Source of the DNA: Allorhizobium ampelinum S4
GTDB lineage: Bacteria > Pseudomonadota > Alphaproteobacteria > Rhizobiales > Rhizobiaceae
Direction: 5' to 3'
Assembly: GCF_000016285.1 (NCBI RefSeq)
Contig: NC_011986.1
Span: forward strand, 14,731 to 78,730
DNA: 64,000 nucleotides
The notes beneath the pieces are model-generated. The model had not been told where the DNA came from. It saw nothing but the letters and a program-made list of their open reading frames with translations, and did not search any database. Below are positions 51,807 to 60,213 of the stretch, piece by piece; positions within the stretch are counted from its first letter, which is position 1, and each line of letters opens with the position of its first letter. The position numbers were made by a program, and so were the translations under genes.

Positions 51807-52797
51807 CTGGCTTGATGGTTGGGACGAGCGGCGCGCGCAGCGTGGTGACGAGGCCAAGAAGACAACGCCTTTCGTGATCGACGCCGATCGCGCCTTTCCC
51901 GGTGCGCAGAGTACCGCGTCTCTGGAAGAATTTTGTCTGCTTGCCGGCAAAGCCGCTTCCGATCCGGGTTTCTTCGAGCGACCGAGCGGGAGCGTTGAAG
52001 GATTTGAAAGAAAGGACGGATGGCTCAAGTTCCCGTCCGATATCGCGACGGACGTTGACGAGAACAATACCGTCTGGGCCAAAATCACGGAAAGCGCGTC
52101 ATGCAAAAAGGCACTGGTGATTTTCCACCACTGGAATGCCGACGCCCGGAATGCCCAGATTGCGACATTGTTTTCGAGGCGCGGCATCACCGTGATCGAG
52201 ATCGCGATGCCCTATCATTTCGAACGCAGCCGTCCCGGCTCGCTGTATGCCGACTACATCCTCAGTGCCAATCTCGGGCGAACGCTCCAGTCCATGAGGC
52301 AAGCGGTTTGCGATGGCCGGAAAGTCATTGGCTGGCTGAAAAGCGAAGGCTATCGCGAGATTTCGGTTCTCGGCATGAGCCTGGGCTCTTGGGTCGCAGG
52401 ATTGATCACGGCGCACGAGCCCGCCGTGTCGAAAGCCTCGCTGTTTCTGACAGCCGGTAGCCTCGCTGACATGGTTTGGACAGGGCGCGCAACACGATCC
52501 ATACACGACAGCCTTGCGCCCCATATCGAGCTGGACGACCTCAGACGTGCGTGGGGACCGCTCAACCTCGAGAACTACGCGCAAAATTTGGCGCGACCCG
52601 ATTTAAGGCTTCACATTGTCCTTGCGAAACGAGACACGGTCGTTTTGCCCGGTCTATCGTCCCGATTTATGCAGAAGCTCAAGAATGTCGGCGCTTCGCC
52701 TCACATCCTCGAACTGAACTGCGGGCATTATTCGCTTGGTATTCCGCCTTACATCCTGCGAGCTGGCACGAGCTTGAACAGCTTCCTGTCGCGCTGA
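51796..52797 (+). CDS. Alpha/beta-hydrolase, partner of the membrane protein
   Basis: 333 aa from GTG 51796. Hydrolase fold with KALVIFHHWNADARN, the nucleophile elbow GMSLGSWVAG (Ser), a late Asp in LHIVLAKRDTVV and a His in LNCGHYSLG, a plausible catalytic triad. No signal peptide. The 11-bp overlap with the membrane protein gene implies a joint function. Substrate unknown. Confidence 0.78.
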   Translation: MFHSWLDGWDERRAQRGDEAKKTTPFVIDADRAFPGAQSTASLEEFCLLAGKAASDPGFFERPSGSVEGFERKDGWLKFPSDIATDVDENNTVWAKITESASCKKALVIFHHWNADARNAQIATLFSRRGITVIEIAMPYHFERSRPGSLYADYILSANLGRTLQSMRQAVCDGRKVIGWLKSEGYREISVLGMSLGSWVAGLITAHEPAVSKASLFLTAGSLADMVWTGRATRSIHDSLAPHIELDDLRRAWGPLNLENYAQNLARPDLRLHIVLAKRDTVVLPGLSSRFMQKLKNVGASPHILELNCGHYSLGIPPYILRAGTSLNSFLSR

Positions 52798-52861
52798 TCA
52801 GTTCCACCGTCATGCCTCAAGCGCGCGCTCGCTGACCGCGTTGAGCGGCCATCAAGTGCAA

Positions 52862-52892
52862 TGAGGGGAGCCCCCTTCGGCGCCTCCCCTCA
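52862..52892. repeat. GA/CT-rich leader hairpin, copy 2
   Basis: TGAGGGGAG and CTCCCCTCA form a perfect 9-bp stem, followed by AACTCCCCTTCCCCC, the same tail as at 57157. Confidence 0.5.
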
Positions 52893-53279
52893 AACTCCCC
52901 TTCCCCCGCACGATGGACGCCCCGCAAGCGGGTCGGCTCATTGAGGCTTGTTGGCGTTTCCGGCCGGAGACGTCCTGATGTGTGCCCGCACCGCTGCAGC
53001 ATGACGGCGATGGAAATCCGCCCTTGCGGTCGGATCGCGATTTGCCGGTTGAAGGCAAAGGCGACGGCCGGGGCTACGAAGGCCGCGTTTACCGGTCTCT
53101 CCTTGGTGGCTGTCCGTAATCTAATGCTGCGCACGATACGGCAGGCCCCGCCTTTGCGTGCAACCCCAAGGGGTTCTCCTCTCCGCTTCGCTCCGTTCCG
53201 ATCGCTGCGCGATGCACTCGGCGGTTCCAGCCGTATTCGAGCTTCGCGATTACGCACAACCACCAAGGAGGATCACCTC
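52893..53279 (+). other. Long structured leader of the gene at 53280
   Basis: Nearly 390 bp with no convincing gene. Contains short stem-loops (CGCCCTTGCGG, CCCCAAGGGG, CGCTTCGCTCCG) and ends AACCACCAAGGAGGATCACCTC directly before ATG 53280. The same AACCACCAA-GAGGA ending precedes the DUF736 gene at 61118. Confidence 0.45.
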
Positions 53280-53477
53280 ATGAAAACGCTCGTAACCTTC
53301 TGCCAGAAAACCGGCCGTCGCCTTCGCCAGTTCATCAACCGGCAAATCGCGAAGTTGGCCCATAAGGGCCACCTTAAGTTCTCCATCGCCATCATGCTTC
53401 CGCTCCTCGCCAAGGTCGAGTTCACCTATCAGGTCGAGCTCGATGGCAAGGCCCGAAACGCCAACAAGCCTCAATAA
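53280..53477 (+). CDS. Small basic protein, unknown
   Basis: 65 aa from ATG 53280 with a consensus AAGGAGG. Very basic start (KTGRRLRQFINRQIAKLAHKG), then an amphipathic or hydrophobic stretch (HLKFSIAIMLPLLAKVEF) and a polar end. Followed at once by a strong terminator, so it is a monocistronic unit. Function unknown. Confidence 0.65.
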   Translation: MKTLVTFCQKTGRRLRQFINRQIAKLAHKGHLKFSIAIMLPLLAKVEFTYQVELDGKARNANKPQ

Positions 53478-53484
53478 GGCAAAG

Positions 53485-53508
53485 CCGCGCCCTTCGGGGC
53501 GCGGTTTT
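53485..53508 (+). terminator. Intrinsic terminator after 53477
   Basis: CCGCGCCC-TTCG-GGGCGCGG, a perfect 8-bp stem with a stable TTCG loop, then TTTT. Confidence 0.8.
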
Positions 53509-53529
53509 CCATCGCGCTCCCGATGAGCG

Positions 53530-53781
53530 TCGCCGGTCCGGTCGCAAGCGCGGCCGCCTCGATACCCGGAAAGCGGTGTGTCCAGTCATGGCATCTCCGC
53601 GCAATAATGCGCAACCGATCAGGTTCGCGGTGGACCGCGATCCTGTATCCGTCCCACTTGATATCCCATGACCATTCCGGCCCGATTGGCGGGCGCGCGA
53701 CGAGACTGGCAAGCATGGTTCGATCCGCACGGGCATGGGATCGAACAGCAACTGCGGCTGGCTAGGGTCGCGGCGTCGCAC
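53530..53781 (-). pseudogene. Remnant of an ATP-dependent DNA ligase (LigD-type)
   Basis: From GTG 53781 one frame reads RRRDPSQPQLLFDPMPVRIEPCL; the protein then continues one frame over as ASLVARPPIGPEWSWDIKWDGYRIA... DWTHRFPGIEAAALATGPATLI, with the ligase motif I lysine in IKWDGYR. A single-base deletion near 53713 breaks the frame, and homology stops near 53530 where the neighbouring gene's terminator begins. Only the first ~80 residues of the ligase domain survive. Confidence 0.75.
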
Positions 53782-53931
53782 GCGCCCGCTTTGCAGCGGC
53801 GCATTCTCTTCAGTACGGCGGCTGCGTTGAAGGGCGCGGGCGTCTGGTCATCCCCGTATTGCATCATGGGACCCTTAATATCCCGTACAATATGCTCTAG
53901 AACACTAAGCAAAAGACCAAACGGATGAACG

Positions 53932-54141
53932 ATGACTTCAAGACAGCAACTATTGGCGAAGGTGCATGACATCGCTGATCCCTGCGAAGAGCTACGGCAG
54001 GGGTTTCGTGCGTTGGCAACGGACCCTTCAACACCGCCAGATGTACAGCAAGCCTCTCTCGATCTGGCCGAGGCTATCGAGAAGGTTTTTCAGATCGCGC
54101 ACTACATCATGAAAAGTGAAACGTCAGCTTCAGGCCGTTGA
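53932..54141 (+). CDS. Small helical protein, tentative
   Basis: 69 aa. SRQQLLAKVHDIADPCEELRQGFRALATDP then a second helix (QASLDLAEAIEKVFQIAHYIM). Looks like a two- or three-helix protein with no signal peptide. A GTACAAT-type -10 lies about 45 bp upstream. Weak Shine-Dalgarno. Unknown. Confidence 0.45.
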   Translation: MTSRQQLLAKVHDIADPCEELRQGFRALATDPSTPPDVQQASLDLAEAIEKVFQIAHYIMKSETSASGR

Positions 54142-54408
54142 GAGCCAGGCGGTGCGTTTTTGCCGGAGGAAGTCGATCCCGGCTTCCGCTTCGCGGCGCA
54201 AGCTAAGCCTCCTGCGGCTTCCTTTTTGCCGGCAAAAGCGCGTCGAGAATTCCCGCTTTCCCGGCCTGAAGAACGACCGTCGCTATGCTGAAAGCTCCGA
54301 TACTCTTCATTGTTCGTTTGGCTCGTCGCGACGAGCAAGCGCCGATCGACACGCCGAGCGGCACTCGACACGGTGCACTTTCTCATTGCCCTAATTTACG
54401 TTGAACTA

Positions 54409-54459
54409 GATCTGCCCGTGAAGCGGAGCGCCCAACACTCGGAGCGCAGCGGGCAGATC
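54409..54459. repeat. Inverted repeat with 10-bp arms
   Basis: GATCTGCCCG (54409-54418) and CGGGCAGATC (54450-54459), perfect, around a 31-nt centre that itself repeats GGAGCGC. No T-tract. Confidence 0.55.
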
Positions 54460-54498
54460 GATCCGGGGAACCGGCTTGCCGGTTCACTTCTGGAATGA

Positions 54499-54528
54499 GC
54501 GTCCGAGAAGCGGACGCACGATTTTTTT
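54499..54528 (+). terminator. Intrinsic terminator upstream of the ParB-like gene
   Basis: GCGTCCG-AGAAG-CGGACGC, a 7-bp stem, with a run of seven T starting 5 nt later. There is no gene directly upstream, so it may end a short transcript or insulate the ParB-like gene. Confidence 0.65.
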
Positions 54529-54807
54529 ATACATACCGCTCTTACGACAGGTCGCGGATCGCGCCAATGGGCAAGCGCGCAAGCGCTGTCCCTCGTCTGG
54601 AAAAACGGCTTTCACCGCCGAGCCGGCGAACCTTCCGTTTTTCCCTCCTCCGGACCCATGACCCGCTCCACCCCCTGACGGGAGCGGGCTGCGCCCTCCC
54701 CCTTCGTTCCGCCGGATGTGGGGGCACATCCTACGGAACGTAGGCAAGGCTTCGCCCACTAGCGGGGCTTGCTCCCAAGGGAACCGGAAAACTTTGGAGA
54801 TTGACCT

Positions 54808-56745
54808 ATGACCAAGATCGTCAGCATTCCGCTTAGCAAGCTTGATACAGACCCGAAAAACGTCCGCAAAACCTACAAGGCCGAGGGCGTCGAAAGCCTC
54901 GCAGCTTCCATTCTCGCCAATGGCGTGGTTCAGAACATCGTCGTGCGAAAGGCTCCCAAGGGCCGCTATTTTGTTACGGCGGGAGGGCGTCGGCGTGCTG
55001 CCCTGTTGCTGCTTATCGAGCGCGGCCAGATTTCAGCCGATTATGCCGTGAACGCAATCGTAAAGACCGCCGACGAGGCGACAGAGCTTAGCCTGACCGA
55101 GAACGTGCAGCGGGAGGAAATGCACCCTGCCGACCAGTATGTCGCGTTTCAGGCCATGGTCAACGAAGGTAAGGCAATCGCGGATATTGCTGCACGGTTC
55201 GGTGTGACTGAAATCATCGTTCGCCGCCGTTTGGCCTTAGCGAAGGTCTCGCCGGTCTTGCTGGACCTGTTTCGCAACGACGAAATGACGTTTGAGCAGC
55301 TGACCGCCTTCACGGTCTGCGATGATCATGAGCGTCAGGAACAGGTCTGGGAGTCTCTCGATCGATGGAGCCGCGATGTGTCGCGGATCAAGTCGGCACT
55401 GATGACAGACGAAATTGCCGGAACCGACAAGCGTATCACGTTCCTCGGCGGCCTCGATGTCTATGAACAGGCAGGAGGCGCGGTGCGCCGCGACCTGTTC
55501 GACGCGCAGGGCGGCGGGTTCGCGCTCGACGTAATTCTGGTTGAAAAGCTGGTCAGCGAGAAGCTGGCAGCGGTGGCCGAGCCGTTTTTGTCGCAAGGCT
55601 GGAAATTTGTCGAAACATACATGCAGCGGCCCGACTGGATTTTCGGCGTCCCTCGCGTCTATCCGAAACAGATCGAGCTTTCCCCTGATGAACAATCGGA
55701 ACGTTTGCGCCTGTGCGCCGAGCACGATGAACTCGTAGAGCTCATGGACCGTGACGAGGGCGAGGAAAGCCATTCCGAGCGCATCAATGCCATCAGCGCA
55801 CGACTGGATGAACTGGACTCGATGCAGGAAGTCTTTTCCGACGAGGACAAGGCAAAAAGCGGGGTGGTCGTTTCCTTGGATTACTACGGGAGGCCAGATA
55901 TTGCCGTTGGCATCCGCAAACCGGGTGATGACGAACAGAGCGAGCAAGTGGAAACGGAGGATGACGACAACGGGTCCGAGGCTTCCGAAAAGGTTGAGGA
56001 AATCGGCCCGCCGAAGATCGTCCATTCTGCTGTGCTGGTCGAAGACCTGACAGCGCAGAAGACCGCAGCGCTGCGTGTCGAACTTGCCAACAATCCCGAT
56101 GTTGCTCTGGTCAGCGTCGTTCACGCCATGCTGCTCGATCTTGTTTATCCCGGCACCTATGGCCGTTCGCGAGGGATGACCGCGTTGCAGATCGCCGTGA
56201 CGCATGAGCGTCTGCAAGGTTCGATGAAAAGACCGGATGCAAGTCGGGCGACCGAGGAATGGGACCGGATTGCCGAGAACTTCGGCTATCATCTCCCCGG
56301 CGAGCCGGAAGACCTATGGGAGCATCTCCTCGATAAGCCGCAGTCGGAGCTTCTGGGACTGCTGGCGTATGCCGCAGCGCACACCCTTAACGCTGTCGAG
56401 ACGAAACATAGCTTCCGCAAGGACGCATGCGCCCACGCCGACCAGATCGGGCGCACCCTAAAGGTAGAAATGACCGACTGGTTCGAGACGACAGCCGAAA
56501 GCTATTTTTCGAGCCTGAACCGCGCAGGCATTCAGGCGGCGGTGGCAGAAGTGAAAGGGGCTGATTTCGCATCGCGTGTCGCAAGTATGAAGAAGGCCGA
56601 GGCGGCGGCCTTTGCCGAAACCGCAATCAAAGGGTCCAACTGGCTTCCGTCGCCGGTGCGGATCGCGCCTGATCAGAAGGCCGAGAACGAACAGACTGAA
56701 CCCCGTTCAGAAGATGAGCAACCTTTCCCGATAGCAGCGGAATAG
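54808..56745 (+). CDS. Large ParB/RepB/Spo0J-type protein
   Basis: 645 aa, about twice the size of partition ParB. N-terminal ParB nuclease-like/CTPase domain (VSIPLSKLDTDPKNVRKTY ... TAGGRRRAALLLL ... LTENVQREEMHPADQY) and helix-turn-helix (KAIADIAARFGVTEIIVRRRLALAKVSP). The long C-terminus with an acidic linker (QSEQVETEDDDNGSEASE) is unfamiliar. No parA beside it. Probably a plasmid regulator or orphan ParB rather than the segregation protein itself. Confidence 0.88.
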   Translation: MTKIVSIPLSKLDTDPKNVRKTYKAEGVESLAASILANGVVQNIVVRKAPKGRYFVTAGGRRRAALLLLIERGQISADYAVNAIVKTADEATELSLTENVQREEMHPADQYVAFQAMVNEGKAIADIAARFGVTEIIVRRRLALAKVSPVLLDLFRNDEMTFEQLTAFTVCDDHERQEQVWESLDRWSRDVSRIKSALMTDEIAGTDKRITFLGGLDVYEQAGGAVRRDLFDAQGGGFALDVILVEKLVSEKLAAVAEPFLSQGWKFVETYMQRPDWIFGVPRVYPKQIELSPDEQSERLRLCAEHDELVELMDRDEGEESHSERINAISARLDELDSMQEVFSDEDKAKSGVVVSLDYYGRPDIAVGIRKPGDDEQSEQVETEDDDNGSEASEKVEEIGPPKIVHSAVLVEDLTAQKTAALRVELANNPDVALVSVVHAMLLDLVYPGTYGRSRGMTALQIAVTHERLQGSMKRPDASRATEEWDRIAENFGYHLPGEPEDLWEHLLDKPQSELLGLLAYAAAHTLNAVETKHSFRKDACAHADQIGRTLKVEMTDWFETTAESYFSSLNRAGIQAAVAEVKGADFASRVASMKKAEAAAFAETAIKGSNWLPSPVRIAPDQKAENEQTEPRSEDEQPFPIAAE

Positions 56746-56811
56746 CCGCGCTGCTGTCAGCCGGTCACGTCCTCCAGCATGACCGGCTCCCCTTCCGACG
56801 CGAGGCAAGTC

Positions 56812-56991
56812 ATGTTCGATCAAGTTCCCGACCCCACCAAAGCCGCCGAATGCTGCTGCCAACTTATTCAGGCGTATCTGTCCGATCCCGAGCATGTAGA
56901 TTGGAGCGATGTTCAAACGGCCGTTAACACGGCGCTGGAAGCTTTCAATCTTCCGCCCACGTTCTTCGAGGAACAGGCTCAACCCGCCTGA
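56812..56991 (+). CDS. Small acidic protein, unknown
   Basis: 59 aa from ATG 56812. Residues FDQVPDPTKAAECCCQLIQAYL include three consecutive cysteines; the rest is acidic and helical. 66 bp after the ParB-like gene. Unknown. Confidence 0.5.
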   Translation: MFDQVPDPTKAAECCCQLIQAYLSDPEHVDWSDVQTAVNTALEAFNLPPTFFEEQAQPA

Positions 56992-57457
56992 TTCCCGGTT
57001 GTCACCCGCGCCGCCCGTCTTTGGTCCGATACCAGAGGCGGGCGTTCTGTCATTTGCAAACTTAGTGCAATACGGGATGAAAAGCCGGTTCATGGGTTCG
57101 GATCGTCGCGAAACGCGCCCCTCCGTTGAGAGGAGGCCCAGGCCCCCTCCTCTCAAACTCTCCGTCCCACCCGAGGTCAAAAAGCCCTCTAAAGGTGCTG
57201 TTCCGATGTTTGAGCCATTTCGGTAACGTAGCCAAACGCTCTTGCGCACGCCAATACGAACATAAACCCATAATATTCAGGGGTTCTAGGCGGAGAAGCC
57301 ACGTTGAAGTGCGAATTACGATTGCGAGAAAGCTCAATCGTTGCGCCAAGTTGGGTAATCAAGCTATGTATTGTCTCCGGCCGGAATCAGCTGATGCTGC
57401 GGCTCGTACCCTTTTAACCCAAGTCTGGAGAACACGCAGGCCCAGAAAAGAGAAAAC
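56992..57457. other. Intergenic, hairpin leader, left flank of IS3 copy 2
   Basis: No supported gene over about 465 bp. It holds the third leader hairpin (57126-57156) followed by CAAACTCTCCGTCCCACCC. Beyond it, 57230-57457 shows no coding or structural signal I can name. repA and repB, expected in a repABC replicon, are not here. Confidence 0.5.
57126..57156. repeat. GA/CT-rich leader hairpin, copy 3
   Basis: TTGAGAGGAGG and CCTCCTCTCAA form a perfect 11-bp stem with the same ACTC-CCGTCCCACCC-like tail as the other copies. Confidence 0.5.
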
Positions 57458-57496
57458 TGAACCGCCCCGGCTTTGCCGGAGACCGTTTGGTTTAAG

Positions 57497-58402
57497 TTAT
57501 GCGGCCATGGCTGGCGCGTCCAGTATGGCGTAGTATCGTTCTTCGGCCTCGGCTGGCGGGATATTCCCGATGGGCTCCAGAAGGCGACGGTGGTTGAACC
57601 AGTCGACCCATTCGAGCGTGGCGAACTCCACAGCTTCGAAGTTGCGCCATGGTCCTCGCCGATGGATGACCTCGGCCTTGTAAAGACCGTTGATCGTTTC
57701 GGCGAGAGCATTGTCGTAACTATCGCCAACGCTTCCGACAGACGGGTCGATGCCCGCCTCGGCCAGTCGTTCGGAATAGCGAATGGACACGTATTGCGAG
57801 CCGCGGTCGGAATGATGAACCAGCCCGCCACGTTTGACGGGCCGCCGATCATGGAGTGCCTGGTCGAGAGCATCGAGGACGAATCCCGCGTGCGCTGTTC
57901 GACTGGCCCGCCAGCCAACGATACGGCGGGCGAAGGCATCGATTACAAAGGCCACGTAGACGAAGCCCTGCCAGGTCGCGACATAGGTGAAATCGGAAAG
58001 CCAGAGCATGTTCGGCGCGGGAGCCTTGAAGTGGCGGTTGACGCGGTCGAGCGGACACGGGGCAGACTTGTCCGATACGGTGGTTTTGATGGGCTTGCCA
58101 CGAATGATGCCTTGAAGACCCATCATTCTCATGAGCCTTGCGACGGTGCAGCGAGCAATATCGAAGCCTTCTCGCTGCAACTGTCGCCACACTTTCCGCA
58201 CGCCATAGACCTGGAAGTTCTCGTTGAACACCCGGCGTATCTCGACTTTCATGGCAATATCATTCCGTTCGCGGGCCGATAGGCGACCCACGTCCGTGCG
58301 CTTGGCGACGACCTCATAATAGGTGGACGGGGCAATCGGCAGCAGCCTGCAGATCGGCTCGACCCCGAGCACCGAGCGGTGTTCGTCAATGAAGGAAATC
58401 AT
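57497..58402 (-). CDS. IS3-family transposase OrfB (copy 2)
   Basis: 301 aa, identical to the OrfB encoded at 17639-18544, with DDE residues in [17 protein letters not shown] and [13 protein letters not shown]. Full length. Confidence 0.94.
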   Translation of the reverse strand: MISFIDEHRSVLGVEPICRLLPIAPSTYYEVVAKRTDVGRLSARERNDIAMKVEIRRVFNENFQVYGVRKVWRQLQREGFDIARCTVARLMRMMGLQGIIRGKPIKTTVSDKSAPCPLDRVNRHFKAPAPNMLWLSDFTYVATWQGFVYVAFVIDAFARRIVGWRASRTAHAGFVLDALDQALHDRRPVKRGGLVHHSDRGSQYVSIRYSERLAEAGIDPSVGSVGDSYDNALAETINGLYKAEVIHRRGPWRNFEAVEFATLEWVDWFNHRRLLEPIGNIPPAEAEERYYAILDAPAMAA

Positions 58403-58728
58403 CGCTTCAGTGGGCGGTCGAGCTCCGCCTGGGCAAAATACGCCGAGGCTTTGCGTAAAATCTCATTCGCCTGACGAAGCTCGCGGTTCTCCCGCTCCAG
58501 AGCCTTCATCTTCTCCGCCACGTCACTCGGCAAACCTGCACGCTTGCCGCTGTCGACCTCGGCCTTCTTCACCCATTCATGGAGGGTATGCGCCGAGCAA
58601 CCGATCTTGGCCGCTATCGATGATACCGCCGCCCAGCGGGAGGGATGTTCGGCTTCATGCTCCGTCACCATCCGAACGGCGCGGGCACGAACTTCAGGAG
58701 AGAATTTATTCGTCGTCTTGCTTGTCAT
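58399..58728 (-). CDS. IS3-family OrfA (copy 2)
   Basis: 109 aa, identical to the OrfA encoded at 17313-17642: N-terminal helix-turn-helix and C-terminal zipper helix. Overlaps orfB by 4 bp. Confidence 0.93.
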   Translation of the reverse strand: MTSKTTNKFSPEVRARAVRMVTEHEAEHPSRWAAVSSIAAKIGCSAHTLHEWVKKAEVDSGKRAGLPSDVAEKMKALERENRELRQANEILRKASAYFAQAELDRPLKR

Positions 58729-58778
58729 AGACCCTACTTCTCACGAGTTGGGGTCTCCGGCAAAGCCGGGGCGGTTCA

Positions 58779-58932
58779 AACCGCTCCCGAGAAAACCCGG
58801 AAGCGGTCTGCAAAAAACCAAATAATTAAGCAGATTTGTTTTCGCAGACCCCCCTTCCCCTGTCAATAAGAAAAACGCCTTCTCGGTGAACGGCGAAGCC
58901 TTGTCTGGTCCCTTGAACAGGAGACAGGACAA
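58779..58932. promoter_or_regulatory. repC upstream control region, possible antisense RNA locus
   Basis: Contains a hairpin ACCGCT...AGCGGT (58780-58807) and the inverted repeat GGTCTGC/GCAGACC (58805-58811, 58844-58850) around an AT-rich centre. On the minus strand a perfect TTGACA (58862-58857) could drive a short counter-transcript ending at the ACCGCT hairpin, whose original T-rich tail was TTTTCTCTTTTC before the IS3 insertion. repABC plasmids carry an antisense RNA just upstream of repC. No good -10 was found. Confidence 0.4.
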
Positions 58933-60213
58933 ATGAGGGAAACCCTCACGAACAAGCGGCTAACTGGCCGCAGAATGACAAAGGAGAGAGCCGAGTTCCG
59001 GCGACTGGCACAGTCAACGGAAGTCGGAACGGTGACGCGCGGCCAGTTGGCGGTGTTGTCACAGAGCCTTCCATGCACTGGCCTAATTACCAGTACCGAA
59101 AGCCATCTGCTGACAGTGATCGTCAACACCGCCCGGGCCGACGCCTTCGACACGGGCGGGCGACCCATTGTATTCAAATCCAACAATCAACTGGGGTTCG
59201 AGATTAACCGCTCACCTGGTCGTGTCAGCCGTATCCTGTCGAGATTGTTCGACGCCGGGCTCGTTACCATGCAGGACAGCGCGAATTTCAAGCGCTATCC
59301 GATCAGGGACGGCGAAGGCGAACTTTCGGACGCTTGTGGCATCGATTTGCGTGTGCTGATTGCCCGCTACCGTGAGCTCGATGCCCTTGTGCGGCAGAAG
59401 CGTGAGGAGAAACGCGCCAATGACGCCGCAGCGCGCCGCTTCAGGGCCGCACTCAGGAGCGCCCGCTTTGCGCTGATGAATGCCGCCGATATGACGGAAA
59501 CCGCCCTCGCGAGCCTTGCATCTCGTATCGATCGTATCGCTGCCTTCGTTGGTATCGCCAGCAGAGCGCCCGCGTTTGTTTCGAGACGGGCAGCGCGCCT
59601 GTTGGAGTGGCTTGTTGGACGCTCCGTTCAGGCATCAAGGCGTCCTGAGACCGTGTCTGATCATGATAATATGACATGCACGAATGTCGAAAACGACATG
59701 CACAAACAGATTACAAACCCCCATCCCTTTGACTGGAGTAAAGAGGAACGGCGTCCGGCTAAAGCCGGACAACACAATTCACTTAAGGCTGGCTACGCCA
59801 GCAAGAGGGCTTTTGAGGAAAGCCTGACGAGAGGATCCGACCCAGACAATAGGCAATCTCGCCCGCAGCAAGGGATTGTTGCTCTTGATGATGTGTGGAG
59901 AGCGGCGCCATCGTTGAAAGACTATTTCACCACCGCGCCACGCAGCTGGTCTGATCTCGCCCGCATCGCCCCGCAGATTTGCCGCTTGGCGGGTGTCTCA
60001 GAGGACGCGCGGCTTCGCGCCGTCGATCAGATGGGCCAGCAGGCCGCCGCGATCGCCATCGCGGTCACATTCGAGAAATATTCCCGCCAAGAAGTCAGCT
60101 CGCCCGGAGGGTATTTGCGCGCCATGACGGACCGGGCGGCATCCGGTGAGCTTCATCTTTCGCGTTCCGTCTTCGGGCTTGCCGCCCGCAACTCCATGGA
60201 GGCTCTAAATTGA
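58933..60213 (+). CDS. repC: RepC replication initiator
   Basis: 426 aa. Initiator of repABC-type and repC-only plasmids of Alphaproteobacteria. Typical N-terminal domain (VGTVTRGQLAVLSQSL... HLLTVIVNTARADAFDTGGRPIVFKSNNQLGFEINRSPGRVSRILSRLFDAGLV), a helical middle, and the C-terminal SPGGYLRAMTDRAASGELHLSRSVFGL. Length normal. No repA or repB upstream. The origin of such plasmids normally lies within repC itself. The next gene overlaps its stop. Confidence 0.92.
   Translation: MRETLTNKRLTGRRMTKERAEFRRLAQSTEVGTVTRGQLAVLSQSLPCTGLITSTESHLLTVIVNTARADAFDTGGRPIVFKSNNQLGFEINRSPGRVSRILSRLFDAGLVTMQDSANFKRYPIRDGEGELSDACGIDLRVLIARYRELDALVRQKREEKRANDAAARRFRAALRSARFALMNAADMTETALASLASRIDRIAAFVGIASRAPAFVSRRAARLLEWLVGRSVQASRRPETVSDHDNMTCTNVENDMHKQITNPHPFDWSKEERRPAKAGQHNSLKAGYASKRAFEESLTRGSDPDNRQSRPQQGIVALDDVWRAAPSLKDYFTTAPRSWSDLARIAPQICRLAGVSEDARLRAVDQMGQQAAAIAIAVTFEKYSRQEVSSPGGYLRAMTDRAASGELHLSRSVFGLAARNSMEALN
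59673..59703. repeat. Direct repeats in an AT-richer part of repC (possible oriV)
   Basis: GACATGCAC occurs at 59673-59681 and 59695-59703, with the dyad GTCGAAAACGAC between. It lies in the locally AT-richer central part of repC, where oriV maps in repABC plasmids. Confidence 0.4.

Larger units (their letters stand above)
54142..54807. other. 665-bp region with hairpins, no gene seen
   Basis: No supported coding sequence. Contains an inverted repeat (54409-54459), an intrinsic terminator (54499-54528), a CCCGCTCC/GGAGCGGG hairpin near 54660-54690 and a GC-rich leader before the ParB-like gene. Remnants of degraded genes are possible but none is recognised. Confidence 0.45.
57458..58778 (-). 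mobile_element. IS3-family insertion sequence, copy 2
   Basis: 1321 bp with the same 26-bp terminal inverted repeats as copy 1 and in opposite orientation. Flanked by the 3-bp target duplication AAC (57455-57457 and 58779-58781), so this is a clean insertion. It lies 154 bp upstream of repC. Confidence 0.94.

Noticed and set aside
55237..56292. Minus-strand open frame of 351 codons inside the ParB-like gene
   Set aside because: Antisense to a protein with clear ParB motifs; no start signal and no family pattern.
57458..58778. Idea that the two IS3 copies form a recently moved composite transposon
   Set aside because: Copy 1 lacks a matching target duplication, copy 2 has its own complete AAC duplication, and the block is 39 kb of mixed plasmid genes including maintenance functions; single-copy insertion fits better.
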